A stretch of 64,000 bases of DNA from Phyto melanocephala. Taxonomy: Eukaryota; Arthropoda; Insecta; Diptera; Rhinophoridae. This document shows, in pieces, positions 23,598 to 34,859 of the stretch (position 1 is its first letter; each line of letters opens with the position of its first letter). The translations under genes and the position numbers were made by a program. The DNA lies in NCBI GenBank assembly GCA_941918925.1, contig OW799234.1:71795043-71859042 (forward strand), in the 5' to 3' direction. Under the pieces are notes generated by a model that made no database searches, was not told where the DNA came from, and worked only from the letters and a program-made list of their open reading frames with translations.

Positions 23598-24092
23598 ACT
23601 AAACCAAATATTTTTCTTTTAAAATCCATTATAATTTATTGCAAGTAAATGATTTTATAATAAATTAAATTTAATATCGTTCGTGACATATCGTACGTGA
23701 CAGATTTTTCTTCAATAGTATTCTTAGGTAATGAAATTTATATTATGTTAAGAAAAAAAAGTTAAATTGTAAATTAGGTGCTCTTGCGACTGTTTAAATA
23801 CGAATGACGGATACAGATAATGTTTTTTCACTACGTACGTGACACTAAAATAACATTTAAGGGAAATCAAAAAAAAAATACCTCTAATTGGACTTTTCTT
23901 TTTTCTTATGGATCTTGTTAATTGTTGTTGTTACCGTAATTTTAAAGCATATTTACAATTACAATTTATTTTTACAAAGCTTTATTAAAAAAAAAATAGT
24001 TTATTACAATTCTTTAAAATAAGTCAAAGAGATAATCAGATTAAACTCTTATTATTGCTCTTAAAATAATTTAATAAGCTCTTAATACCTAC

Positions 24093-24331
24093 GCAGGGTG
24101 CCCCGGTGGACTAGTCAATAATGTGCTAGTCTGCTAGGTTGGGGGTTGCGGGTTCGATTCCCGCCAGAAACTTTGGACTGGTCTGCATCTCTTTCCCATC
24201 TATTCTAACTATTTCTTTTCTTATTCTATTCTTCTCTGTATTAAGACGTCACAATGGACCGTAATGGTCTTCGGGTGAGGGTGTGAGGATAACTTTGCAC
24301 CAGCCTTACCTACCTACCTAATACCTGCATA
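24093..24331 (+). mobile_element. tRNA-derived SINE
   Basis: The head GGTGCCCCGGTGGACTAGTC carries an A-box-like segment, and the B box GGTTCGATTCC is at 24151-24161, 40-50 bp downstream as in tRNA promoters. A tRNA-unrelated body follows, and the 3' end is a short tandem tail of (TACC)n at 24306-24319. Imperfect direct repeats AATACCTACGCAG (24084-24096) and AATACCTGCATAG (24320-24332) look like the target duplication. It is too long and lacks a cloverleaf acceptor stem, so it is not a working tRNA gene. Confidence 0.72.
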
Positions 24332-24395
24332 GTAAAATTTGAGTGTTTTTTTTACAGTCGTGGTTGACATATTCATGGAAATGTCCATATGTAAA

Positions 24396-25141
24396 CAAGT
24401 AAGAGCGCTATATTCGGCCATGCCGAATCTTATATACCCTTCACAACGTGTAGTCATGCAATAACAGTAGTCGATTAAGCCCTGTCAGTCTGTCCGTGTG
24501 TATGTTGAAATCAACTTTTTGAAGCCCCCCGAAACCGCTTGGACCAGGGTGAGGTATTAAAATATCAGAAATATTCGGAAGTAGATCGGTATTGAAAATC
24601 AGAATCATCGTTTCATAAACATCTGAGATATGAGCAAAAACCCACGACCACCTCGATTTTTTTTTACAAAAACAACATTACAACAACAACATACATACAT
24701 ACAAACTTGTATATTGGTTAAAGTAAACGTGGGATCGAATCCCAGCTGAGCCAAAAAAAAATTTTTTAAATATTTATATTTTTTTTTTTAATTTTTTTTT
24801 TATTTTTTATTTAATATATTATTTATATTTTTATTATTATTTTTTTTTAATTTTTTTTTTATTTTTTTTTTGTTTTATATTTATTATTTATATTTTAATT
24901 ATTTTTTTTTTAATTTTTTTTTTAACTTTTTTTTTTAATTTTTTTTTTATTTTTTTTTTTTAACAAACATACGTTAATTTTTAATTTTACAATGGGATGT
25001 TTTTATATATGTATGTTTTTTATATAAATGTACGTATTTCATATGAGATGAATGGTGATACAAACTACTGTTATTGCATGAATATACGTTGTGAAGGGTA
25101 TATAAGATTCGGCATGGCCTAATATAGCACTCTTACTTGTT
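24396..25141. mobile_element. Helitron-like repeat, tRNA-like-module subfamily, copy F, with inverted 3' ends at both sides
   Basis: Both edges carry the family 3' terminus. CAAGTAAGAGCGCTATATTC with hairpin 24412-24428 reads outward on the left, and hairpin 25107-25123 with AGCACTCTTACTTG reads outward on the right. The inverted arms agree over about 75 bp. Between them lie the family body in plus orientation, the tRNA-like module (24705-24752), a T-rich tract (24753-24965) and TTTTACAATGGGATGTTTTT. The left arm replaces the normal 5' end. Confidence 0.72.
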
Positions 25142-25144
25142 TTA

Positions 25145-26060
25145 ATTTTTTTTATTCAAGAACCCGATTATTATAGTCATCTGATTATATGAAAACTGTA
25201 AAAGTGGGGTCAATTAAAATAAACTAACCCATTTATAATCAGTAAGTACAGATGAATCTGCAGATGTGTTTAAAAAAATTTACATTTCCATAAATTAAAA
25301 AAAATATATATAACAAAAACAATGCCTCTAAAAACTAAAAAATAAAAGTAGTGTAGGTGTCTATAAATTAAAAAAAAAACCATAAATTCAAGCCTAATTT
25401 AAAATCTATAAATTTAAAAAAAGTTGAAATACAATTGTACTTCCTATTGTTCATTTGTCATAAATAACTTCACAGTTTTAATATTTTTTTTAAAGAAGAA
25501 AAATATAATTTTATAATATAAAAATATATTATATGAGTGGGGGTAAAGTACATGTAGCTTTTAGTATTGTTAAACTACAATATTTATGAATGAATTCAAA
25601 AATATTAATGATTGAAAAATTTATTTAATTAAGTTGTTGGGTGTCATGTGAGTTTGTGTTGTAAAAATCTTGCCTTGAGTAATTTTTTTGTGTTTAGAAT
25701 GATTTAGTTACTACTTATATGTTTATGCATATTTTTTTCTTCTAAATACTAAACAACTGCGTAAGATGTTCTAGTAGTAAGTTATGTGTTCTAAACATGT
25801 TTTGAATGTTCTATTTTCATTTTACTGTTGTGTTTGATATTTGTGCTGATTCGGCTTTATTTTCTTCCAACGTTGTTCTATTCCAGGTTTGTTCTATTCC
25901 TTAATATTTTTATCGTAAACAAAAACAAATATTTTATATATATAGAGAGAGAGAGAGTAATATACACACACTATTTTAAACTTAATGAGATTGCTTGTAA
26001 GCATGGGTGTAGATGATTTGGATAAAAGCATTTTTGCCGCCATTTTGGTAAACATTAGTC
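25145..26060. other. AT-rich stretch, no gene; small (TA)(GA) microsatellite
   Basis: A short TATATATATAGAGAGAGAGA run lies near 25936-25957. No coding or RNA feature was recognised. Confidence 0.4.
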
Positions 26061-26149
26061 TTGACAGTTCATATTTGGCAGTCGTGAAGTAGAGACATGG
26101 CAAATTTATTATTGGAAAATATTCGGTAAACCAACGTGCTTTAAAACAT

Positions 26150-26835
26150 TTTATCAAAATCAGTCATCAATTACTACAACGTACTGCAAGATCGGCTGCA
26201 AGCATTACTGCTGTTCAAAAAAGTGTTCAAAACAATCCATCAATCTTAATTGGATTCAGTGCTCAGGAGCTTGTTATTCAAATAAAAACTTTGGCCACAA
26301 TTTTGCACAAAGACTTGCATTTGTTTCCATTAAAGGTTCAGTTGACACAAGAGCTTCTTCCAGAAGAACATTTACACAGCCGTACATAATGCAATAGGAT
26401 GTTACAGCTAGCCCATGGCAACCCCGATTTTCATGAAAAGATCAAAATGAGTGACGAGGCACATTTTTATTTGAATGGATATATGAATAAACATAATAGT
26501 CAGTTCTGGGCAATGCAAACCCTCAAATTATTCATTAATCACATTTGCATCTATTAAAAGTAACAGCCTGGTGTGGTATGTGGTTAAGAGGAATCATTGG
26601 ACGTTACTTCTTTGAAACTGCAAACGGCGTAACGGTAACTGCCAATGGAGAGCGATATCGATATATGTATGATATGATTGAAAACTTTTTAACGCCACAA
26701 CTGCATGCTTTGCGGTTGACTAACATGTGGTTTCAACAAGACGGTGCCACATCGCATACAGCCAGGATTACAATGGAATTTCTGCGAGTAGTATACCTTC
26801 CCGGCGGATACCCTGTACTTTAGGGAAATTGAAAT
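26150..26835 (+). mobile_element. decayed DD41D-type transposase fragment
   Basis: Plus-strand frames with stops give RSAASITAVQKSV (linker), LKVQLTQELLPEEH, MSDEAHFYLNGYMNKHN (first Asp), AWCGMWLRGIIGRYFFE, TVTANGERYRYMYDMIENFL and MWFQQDGATSHTARITM (second Asp). The frame then breaks off at YLPGGYPVL before the third Asp block. At least two frameshifts and several stops are present. It lies inside AT-rich DNA without recognisable TIRs. Confidence 0.75.
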
Positions 26836-26839
26836 ATAC

Positions 26840-27760
26840 TTTGCAGATATTAAAGTTTTATATTTTAAACAATTTAAATTATTTAATTTAAGATAATCTT
26901 TGAAAAAAATAATTATTTGCAAATATTAATTTTGCACGACACGTCCAAATTGTGTTTTATTAAGGTTGATTTGACTTAAATTTCATTACAAACTTCTACA
27001 GCATTGTAGGTGCACCGGTGAAATTTTTTGCAAAAAAGTTTGCCAATTTTCTTTAATTCTTAAAAAAATTTCCTAAACAATTTTACTTCTCACAAGTAAA
27101 TCTGGGAAAGTCTTAATCGACAAAAAAATTTTTCTTTTCATTATTTTGTTAGGGTTAATCATAGTCAAAGATTAACAAGATTTATGTTTAAAATCAAAAT
27201 TCTTTATTATAATTTTTTAGAATTTTGTAAATTTTGCTTTTATTAAGTTTGATCAACAAGCCCAAATACACCTCATCAAATTTCAAAATATTCTTTGTGC
27301 TCATAAAGTGCACAAAATTTACATAATCTATTTTGACAGTAGTCTCTGTTTAATGTAACAAGTGTATTCAAGTGTTCCGAAATTATTAAACAATAAAAAA
27401 AAACAAAGTAACCGCTTTATAAATTTATCGAAAAATCGGATTTTTTAGAGGAAAAAATGCGCAAATCAGCACCTTAATAATATTGAGGCAAAAAATCGGC
27501 ATATATGAAAGGCCTGCTTATAAGCCATTTTTCTTATGCTTTTAAAGCTCTTTACTCAATATATATATATTAATAAATAAATTACCATTACCATTTTATA
27601 GATTTGGTTTTTGAAATTTGTTGCTTTAAAATTTAGAATATTTAATTTAGAATATTTTTGGTATTTGTTTTAAAAATGTCACTTGATATAAGCACACATT
27701 TTTTCTCAAAAACTTGTTTACTGCACCCTACAATGTTTTAAATTTAAAGTATGTTACTAA
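26840..27760. other. AT-rich stretch, no feature seen
   Basis: No supported gene, TIR or RNA. Confidence 0.4.
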
Positions 27761-27762
27761 AA

Positions 27763-27990
27763 ACAATTCGGAGTGATATATTCGAATATGGCGAATCTGA
27801 TAACCTTCACCACCATATACATACAAAGGTATAATGACCTTATCGCAGCATAGCGCAGATTCAGATTTTAGTTTTTCCGACGCCATCTTTGATATTGAGT
27901 TTAAAATAGTTAACTGTATTCTACTACACAAGACCTTTCATTTGGTACTTGCATTGATGGGGTTATAAAACGTATCTGCATTTTGTTTCC
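27763..27990 (-). repeat. Helitron-like repeat fragment (3' end, degenerate)
   Basis: Inverted, degenerate hairpin region ATATTCGAATATGGCGAATC, then one unit of the 140-bp internal repeat with the CGACGCCATCTTTGATATTG and ACCTTTCATTTGGTACTTGC segments. Confidence 0.5.
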
Positions 27991-28228
27991 AACGCCATTT
28001 TTTAAAACTCTCTTATGTGGATTTATTCGTACTTGACAAATAGAAGACAAAATGTTCGTTTAAAAAGCATTATCTCTAAACCAAAAGCTGTCGTTTCTGG
28101 TGTTCCGCAGGGAAGACATCTTGGTCCATTACTGTTTTCCTTATTTGATAATGACCTACCAAATACTGTTCAATTCTCAAATGTTAAAATGTATGCTGAC
28201 GATGTAAAAATATTCCTAAGTTATAATA

Positions 28229-29202
28229 CAGGGTGGGCCAAAAGAAACCAAGGGGTGTAAAAGTTTAATAACTTTTTCGTTTATTAATTTTTTTTTATTT
28301 TTTCTTTCAGATTATATAATATACAAAAGGAAAATTTTTTTACACTAAGGCTTGTTCACATACACTCGCTCCTTCAAATAACCCCAAAGAAAATAGTCGG
28401 GTGCTGTCAAATTTGGCGATCGCGCTGGCCAAATAATTTCCGAATTTCTGGAAATTATTCGCCCTCCAAAAATTTGACTTAAAAGTGCCATTGTGTCTCG
28501 GGCAGTATGGGCAGGTGCTCCGTCCTGCTGAAACCACATACTAGGTCTGTTTTCAAGAGCAGGGCGTAAAAAATTTTCTATCATAAACCGATACCACTCT
28601 CCATTTACGGTAACAGCACTTCCATCTTCATTCTCGAAGAAGTAAGGCCCAATGACATTTTCAGATGTGATCCCACACCATACTGTATACCTGATGGGGT
28701 GCAATTGGCGTTGATGAATGGCTCTTGGATTTTGAGAACCCCAGAACCTGCAGTTCTGCTTATTAACAAAGCCATTCAAATGAAAATGAGCTTCATCACT
28801 CATAATCAAATTTTTAATAAAGTTGATTTCATTTCTGGCCAACTCTTAAAATTTAACTGAAAAATTTAGACGTTGCCGATGATCTGCGGGTTTTAATTTT
28901 TGCACCAATTGCACCTTATATGGGTATAACTGTAAATATTTTTTTTTTAAATGCGCCGTAGGGACGTACGGGACATTGCTAGCTGAGCAGAACGCCTTCT
29001 GGCAAATGTTTCTGGTGCTTCGTTACTATTCGTAATAATTGATAAAATTCTATTGTTCTGGTTCTCTGTTCAGTTGTGAACCTCTCCATTATAAATTCTC
29101 CAAGTGTTGTCTATATAATCTGAAAGAAAAAATAAAAATAAAATTAATAAGCGAAAAAGTTATTAAACTTTTACACCCCTTGGTTTCTTTTGACCCACTC
29201 TA
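28229..29202 (-). mobile_element. DD41D-type Tc1/mariner transposon with long TIRs, 974 bp
   Basis: The termini are CAGGGTGGGCCAAAAGAAAC and, on the other strand, TAGAGTGGGTCAAAAGAAAC. They continue nearly identical for about 60 bp (CAAGGGGTGTAAAAGTTTAA, TAACTTTTTCG) and are flanked by TA (28227-28228, 29203-29204). It is inserted directly behind the YADD motif of the Jockey-like element A, whose sequence resumes after the duplication. The length is short for the family because the HTH region is partly lost. Confidence 0.88.
28342..29089 (-). pseudogene. DD41D-type transposase, internally deleted
   Basis: On the minus strand a start at 29089 gives MERFTTEQRTRTIEFYQLLR. The HTH linker is then shortened and frameshifted (LQLYPYKVQLVQKLKPADH), and from 28842 to 28345 a long clean frame follows. 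It contains MSDEAHFHLNGFVNKQNCRF (first Asp), TVWCGITSENVIGPYFFE, TVNGEWYRFMIENFL, MWFQQDGAPAHTARDTM (second Asp) and TAPDYFLWGYLKERVY (third Asp). Forty-one residues separate the second and third Asp, the DD41D signature. The protein stops at YVNKP, some tens of residues short of relatives. All three catalytic residues survive, but the DNA-binding part does not. Confidence 0.85.
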
Positions 29203-29271
29203 TAATTACACTGATCACACCCTCTTACAAAAGGACATAGAAGTTTTTAATTAACTTATTGAAGCTGAACC

Positions 29272-29406
29272 CTGGGGCCAAATTACGGCATTCGATCACG
29301 ATCGAAATTTCACTCGAACGATCAAGTTCGCTATGCTTTAGGTATAGAGATTGTAATACGAATTTTTAAATTTCGATCACGTTCGAATGCTGCAATTTGG
29401 CCCCTG
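29272..29406. repeat. MITE family F1 (GGGGCC...ATTACGGCATTCGA), copy 1
   Basis: Near-palindromic 135 bp. The left arm is TGGGGCCAAATTACGGCATT, and the right arm read inverted is CAGGGGCCAAATTGCAGCAT, both continuing with CGATCACGATCGAAATT-like sequence. It lies within the Jockey-like remnant A. Two further copies are at 32119-32251 and 63708-63815. Confidence 0.85.
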
Positions 29407-29825
29407 AAAAATGCAAATATATGTGTTTCTTTTGTAGATGTTATATTAACGTGAATAATGTTTGAAATTGTTATACGTTAATTATTATTATGTTTTAGTG
29501 GTTATACGGATCCGTCTCCGATCTTGGAATCTTATTAGATGCAAGGACTTGCAGTCCTTGGATTCATAAAACGTATATACATAAATATATATGTATATAA
29601 CAACACAATTGTATATTTCTCTTGTCACGCCTATTTTTGAGTATGGTTCAATAATTTGGGATCCAATGTTTACATTAATAGCATTGAATCTGTGCAAAAA
29701 CAGTTCCTGTTATTTTGTCTTCATGACTTATAGTGGAATTCGTTAAACCGGCCGCCTTATACTAGTAGACTTGCACTTGTGAAGCTGCCAACTTTAAAAG
29801 GATGTATAAAAGGGGTACAAGCAAA

Positions 29826-30194
29826 ATAAGGCCCTATCACCACGCTGTAGCCGATGGTGTGCTGAAAACGAAAAATGTTTCCTCAGATCATTTCGGAACA
29901 AAAACGTTCCGCGTCGAAGCCGATTTCTGAAAGCCCTTTAAGATTTTTTTTTTTATTTTTCAAATCAAATCTTAATGTTATTATATGATTATAATCAAAA
30001 TCACAATCTAAAAACTTGTAATATATTTATCATTTAATGAATTTATAAAGAAAATATTTTTATTTTTTTAGAACTTACTGATCCCAAACTTAATTGCATT
30101 TGACGCGGAACCTTTTTTAACGATATCGAAAATCTAAATATGCAGTTCTTATTGTTTTTTTATGTACTACATGGTATGGATAGGGCCATTTTGA
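29826..30194. repeat. MITE with GGCCCTATC ends, about 365 bp
   Basis: The left end AATAAGGCCCTATCACCACG and the right end, inverted, AAAATGGCCCTATCCATACC are complementary. A second inverted pair inside (GTTCCGCGTCGAAGCC near 29906 and GACGCGGAACC near 30100) shows the foldback structure. No coding sequence. GGCC-type ends would fit PIF/Harbinger, but no clear 3-bp duplication was seen. Confidence 0.65.
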
Positions 30195-30199
30195 TATTT

Positions 30200-31410
30200 T
30201 CAAAAATTGTAAAAAAATTGTTTTCCTAATGTAAATGCTCTGATTTCCTAATAGCGTATATTTTTTTTAATGTAATGAACAAGTTAAGCGAATTTCGATC
30301 CATTTTTAAGGATTTGTACCGAGTTCAATAAACTTTATCATTAAATGTTAATATTGTTGTTAATATTGTGAAATGTTAAATAATTTTGTTTTTGAATAAC
30401 TTATATTAAACAATTTGTATGTACTGCTTTATAGTCTGTAAGGATCTAGAATCCATAGACTCAAACAAACAAATAAATAGTAATTCATTGCCGAATATTT
30501 TTAAAAGATTTATACCACAGACTAGACTGTGCAAAATGTAGGGGCTTCTAAAAGTTGATTTCAACAAACGTACGGACAGACATTGCTCAAATGGTTGTCC
30601 TATTTACAAGAGCTTTTAGAAAATATATACTTTATGGGGTGGGAAATAAATATTTTAGAAATTACAAACTGAACGTAAAATTGAAATAAAATAAAAAGAA
30701 AACAGAAGAAATAAAAAAGAATCAAAATAATGAACAAATGAAATAAGTTTGTTCATAAACAACTCAACTCTAATACACATTTATATAAATAGAGTTTCTA
30801 AAGTTCGGATATAGTATTTTACAAAATCGATACTTTAAAAAATTAAAAGTAAAAGTGCTTTTTATTTTCACTTTTTATTGCAATTATTTTATCTTTTTAA
30901 ATTATTAATCCAAACATGTTTAAGTTTTTTTTTCAATATACGCGTTAACCCACCTATTTAAAATTGCGCCGGTTTTTGTTTTAATTTCAAGGACACCCAG
31001 CTATGCTCTGTTATATTTCAACACAATCCTGTTACTGTTAAGAGAAGACAGAATAAAAGAGATTATAAATTAAAAAAATTTGTGTATATGTTGATATTTG
31101 TTTTACGTTTTTTTTATGCACTTTTACGAATTGCGAGTAAAATTTAAAGTAGTTACATAAAATAAACTTTTAAGTTAAAATATATGTATGTGTATGTGCG
31201 TTTAAACTTGTTTTGTAAGAAATGGTACAACTATTCAACTAACACAGTTTAACAGAAGTTTAATGTTTATATTTATAATAAATTTTTTAAAGGTTAATAT
31301 AACAAATTTTAAACTAAAATTTTGCCTTATAAACTATTGATAAAATAAAAAATTTATTATGAATTTGGGTTTAGGTTTTTGCTAAGATTTTTGTTTATGT
31401 GTTTGAGATA
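30200..31410. other. AT-rich stretch with one Helitron-like fragment
   Basis: About 30520-30670 matches the 5' region of the Helitron-like repeats in inverted orientation (GATTTCAACAAACGTACGGA, then ATATATACTTTATGGGGT). Nothing else was recognised. Confidence 0.45.
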
Positions 31411-31419
31411 AAATGACTT

Positions 31420-32950
31420 TTTTTCTCTCACCAACAATACAAGTATTAAACTTACAAATTTGGCTGAAGTCAAATCGTCTACCCATTTGTTAAAAAATAA
31501 TAAATCCCCTAGTTTAGATGAGATTAACAGCATAATGCTTAAAAACATGACCGATTCCTTTTTTGAAATCTTAAGTGAACTATTAAACTTTTGTTTGAGT
31601 AATGAGTACTTCCCCCTCGTTTTAAAAATAGCTAAGATAATTCCAATCCTCAAATCTGAAAAGCATCCTAAATTACCCTCCAGCTATAGGCCGATTAGCA
31701 TTCTAAGGTTATTGAATAAGGTGTGAGAGAAAATTATTCACACCAGAATTTTAAGTTTTTCAAAATAATGCATAAATATCATAAATCGAGAACAATTTGA
31801 TTTCCCAAAAGAGCACTTCACTGTACATTAACTTTAAAGAGTTGAAAACTTTCTTGAATGTAATAAAAATAATCAAAAAAGTACAGAAGTCGTTTTACTT
31901 TTTATCGAAAAAGCTTTTAACTCAATCTGGCATGATGGACTAGTGTATAAATTAAATACGTTAAATTTTGCAATTTACCTCAAAAAATTATCAAAAGCCT
32001 TTAGATAAACGTACGTTTGTTGTATCTGTCAATAACAAATTTTCCAGTGAAAGGCAAATGCCTGCGGGCTTGCCAAATGGATCGTTATTATCCCCTACAC
32101 TACACTCGATATATACATCTGGGGCCGAATTACGGCATACGAACGTGATCGAAATTGTAAAATTCTTATTAGAATCTCTATACCTAAAGCACAGCGAACT
32201 CGATCGTTCGAGTAACATTTCGATCGTGATCGAATGCCGTAATTCGACTTTTGATGTTACTTTAAGTAAATACCATGATGCAGCTTATTACGCTGATGAC
32301 AGCGCCTTTATTTGTTGCGGTAAAGTCTCGAATGCGATAATTAGGAGAATGGAAAATAATCTTAAATTAACTCGTAAATACTATGACAAATGGAAAATAG
32401 AAATCAATGACAATGAAATTGAAGCGATTATATTTCCATTCAATAAATCACGGCAACGCTTTCCTACTAAATATTTATCGTCTAGGGGATCAATTAATCC
32501 ATTGAAGGACAAAATTAAATATTTAGTAGTAACCCTTGACAAAAAACTTTTATTCAAACAGCATGTTGATTACATTTGTGAAAAGGCAATTAAGTGTAGC
32601 CGTGCCTTATACCCCTTAATTAGCCAAAGATCCAAACTTAATACAGAGAACAAGGTACTTATTTACAAAATGTGTATTCGTTCAATTATGACCTATATCT
32701 ATGGTTGTCAAGTCTGGTCTCAAAAGACTGCTAAAACGCATACAAAAAAATTACAATTTAATTAAAAACTGTTTCAAATAATACACAATCTAACCTTTAG
32801 ATATCCCACTTATCTTCTAAATATAAACTTTGACTTTAAAATGTTTAATTCATCGACAAGGGAACTGACTCTGTCATTTAATGAAAAATGCAAAACGTCT
32901 TATTTTGAAATTATAAGAAATTTGCTGAACAACCACTTATGGTCTTTTGT
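31420..32950 (+). mobile_element. Jockey-like non-LTR reverse transcriptase remnant B
   Basis: The first block (31460-31726) reads EVKSSTHLLKNNKSPSLDEI, then a FFEILSELLNFCLSNEYFP region and SYRPISILRLLNKV. It is followed by a frameshifted HTRIL..FLECNKNNQK segment and a LLFIEKAFNSIWHDGLVYKL block (motif A region). The long frame 31968-32765 holds RTFVVSVNNKFSSERQMPAG, LPNGSLLSPTLHSIYTS, a MITE insertion, AAYYADDSAFICCGK (catalytic YADD) and a YLVVTLDKKLLFKQHVDYI block, then MTYIYGCQVWSQ, matching Jockey-clade RT order. N-terminal endonuclease and gag parts are absent. Stops end the tail near 32765. It is a dead copy, though the 265-codon frame is still open. Confidence 0.82.
32119..32251. 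repeat. MITE family F1, copy 2, inside an open RT frame
   Basis: GGGGCCGAATTACGGCATAC at the left, and AGTCGAATTACGGCATTCGA at the right read inverted. It sits just upstream of the YADD motif of remnant B, and the reading frame stays open across it. Confidence 0.85.
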
Positions 32951-33251
32951 TTAAAACTCACATTTAAGTGATTGTTTTAAAAATTTGTTTTTTATGAACA
33001 ACTTTTCCTTAAAACTGTGATATTAGTAGTTTGCTTACTTAATTATTCAGATACTAATTGTTGTAATACTATTTGTAATCTCTCATAATTCTGTTAAATA
33101 AAAAAAATAACTTTATTACTCAACTATAAGAAACATTTCCTGAAATGATTAAAAACAAAGGAATTTTAAAGTTGTATTCTATATAGAAAATAAGTAACAC
33201 TCAATTTACAAGAGCTTGTATTGTGCCGTTCAAAATAAAACGAGCAAAAAA

Positions 33252-33975
33252 CAAGTAAGAGTGCTATATTCGGCCGTGCCGAATCTTATATACCCTTCAC
33301 AACGTGTAGTCAATCACCATTCATCTCATATGAAATACGTACATACATATAAAAAACATACACACATAAAAGTATTCCATTGTAAAATTATTATTAATTA
33401 TACGTATGCATGTTAAAAAAAAATTTTTAAATAAAAAAAATTGAAAATAATAAAAAAAAATTAAAAAAATAATAAAAAAAAATAAAAAATAAAAAATAAA
33501 AAAAAATTTAAAAAAAATAATAATAAATATAAAAAAAAAATAAAAAAAAAATTAGAAAAATAATAAAAATATATATAATATATAAAATAAAAAAATATAT
33601 AAAAAATTTTTTTTGGGCTAAGCTGGGATTTGATGCCACGCTTACTCTAACCAGTATTCCACGTTTGTATGTATGTTGGTATTGTACTTTGTTGTTGTGT
33701 TAAAAAAAACGGGGTGGCCGTGGTTTTTTGCTCATATCTCAGTTGTTTATTTAATAATTCTGATATTTTAATACCTCACTCGGGTCCTGGCGATGTCGGG
33801 GGTTGATTTCAAATACACGGATAGACAGACAGACTGAAAGAGCTTAATCGACTCCCCTATTCACAAGTTTTCAGAAAATATTTACTTTATGGGGTCGGAA
33901 ATGAAAATTGTAGAAATTTCATACGGAATGACAAACCTATATATGTATACCCTTTTTCACTGTGTGAAGGGTTTT
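33252..33975 (-). mobile_element. Helitron-like repeat, tRNA-like-module subfamily, copy G (nearly complete)
   Basis: In minus orientation it begins near 33975 with ACCCTTCACACAGTG-like and ATAGGTTTGTCATTCCGTAT sequence. It passes a GTCT-rich trace (about 33815-33835), the GAGGTATTAAAATATCAGAA block, the tRNA-like module (33615-33668), an A/T-rich tract (33410-33610) and TTTTACAATGG. It ends with hairpin 33268-33284 and AGCACTCTTACTTG (33252 side). This is the best reference copy for the subfamily. Confidence 0.75.
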
Positions 33976-34327
33976 TTAAAAAGACTGGGTTGATATCTGC
34001 GACGGTGACTTTGATTTTCGATAAGGAGGCTAAATTATGTTTTTATGTTAACACTTTGAAACCTGAAACGCTATAAACTTAATACGATTTTTTTTTAGAA
34101 TTCAAATGATCACGTTGAGTGAAATTTTTACATGTATTTTGTTATTGTTACAAAAAATTATACGCCATATTTACACTCAACGCGATCGTTTTAATTGTAA
34201 AAACCGCACATAAATTCCTACTTCAACTATTTATCTGCGAGCATAGCGTAAATACAATATAAAAGGTGATTGCATTTTTGGCAATTAAAAAATCATGAGA
34301 AAAAAAAATATGACATTTTAACATTTA

Positions 34328-34470
34328 GAAATTAACAGCTGTTCTGTAAAATTGTGAAATAGTTTTTGTGTGTCATACATATCACATGGTGCCACCATAC
34401 CTTCTGTTGTACAAAAACTTTTAAATTCACAGTTTCATAGAACGAGAATTGAGCCTCTAATCAATTTAAA
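34328..34470. repeat. MITE family F9 (GTTCTRTGAAA...TGGTGCCACCATACC), copy 1
   Basis: Inverted arms TTCTGTAAAATTGTGAAATA and, from the right, TTCTATGAAACTGTGAATTT surround a central TGGTGCCACCATACC. A second copy is at 46828-46962. Non-coding. Confidence 0.7.
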
Positions 34471-34589
34471 CTACCTAATTAAGTGTAACCTATCAGTGGA
34501 AGCGGTGATTTAAAATTCAATGTCTTGCTCCATATTTGCCTTGGATTTTAGATTTCTTATTCAGAGAAAATATTTGGTTTTAAACTGGG

Positions 34590-34668
34590 GTCTCCACGTC
34601 GCAATATTTTTTGTCGCAATTGTCAAATTTGACTGCGTTCATAAAAATTGCGACGTGTAGACCGCAAA
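34590..34668. repeat. short foldback MITE (GGTCTCCACGTCGCAAT)
   Basis: GGTCTCCACGTCGCAATATT at the left pairs with GGTCTACACGTCGCAATTTT read inverted from the right, within 80 bp. Only one copy seen in this window. Confidence 0.6.
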
Positions 34669-34859
34669 TTGACATACATATGTAGCAATTTATTGCGTAA
34701 TCGATGCTTGAGAAATTATTGCCGCAATAAGCTGTCAAAATCGTTTCATTTTTTTTTTCAGAAACATAAGAAGATTAAATAATTCTACCTGCTTGTCTGT
34801 AATAAATAATACTTCTTGAAGATGGTTAAAAATAATTACAAAAAATAATAAAGTGTTTA

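Larger units (their letters stand above)
21564..24390. mobile_element. possible outer element with CGTACGTGA subterminal repeats
   Basis: A left terminus TATATGGGCATTTCCATG and a right terminus, read inverted, TACATATGGACATTTCCATG bracket 2.8 kb. CGTACGTGA occurs in the same orientation near 21591, 21755, 23692 and 23833, with a variant near 23678. Everything between about 21850 and 23597 is a separate foldback element, and a SINE sits near the right end. The unit is inferred from the termini alone; no transposase was seen. Confidence 0.35.
28000..29840 (+). mobile_element. Jockey-like non-LTR reverse transcriptase remnant A, split by two insertions
   Basis: Plus-strand reading: IYSYLTNRRQNVRLKS, VVSGVPQGRHLGPLLFSLF (RT motif 4), VKMYADDVKIFLSYN (catalytic YADD, about 28189-28226). 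A DD41D transposon then interrupts it (28229-29202). The frame resumes with TDHTLLQKDIEVFN, and a small MITE follows (29272-29406). After a deleted stretch come SLVTPIFEYGSIIWDP (29624-29660), a QKQFLLFCLHDL-like block and LALVKLPTLKGC. This is the usual C-terminal order of Jockey-clade RTs. The 5' half is missing. Confidence 0.75.

Noticed and set aside
24093..24170. Possible true tRNA gene around GGTTCGATTCC
   Set aside because: No acceptor-stem pairing, a long unrelated body, a (TACC)n tail and flanking repeats point to a SINE.
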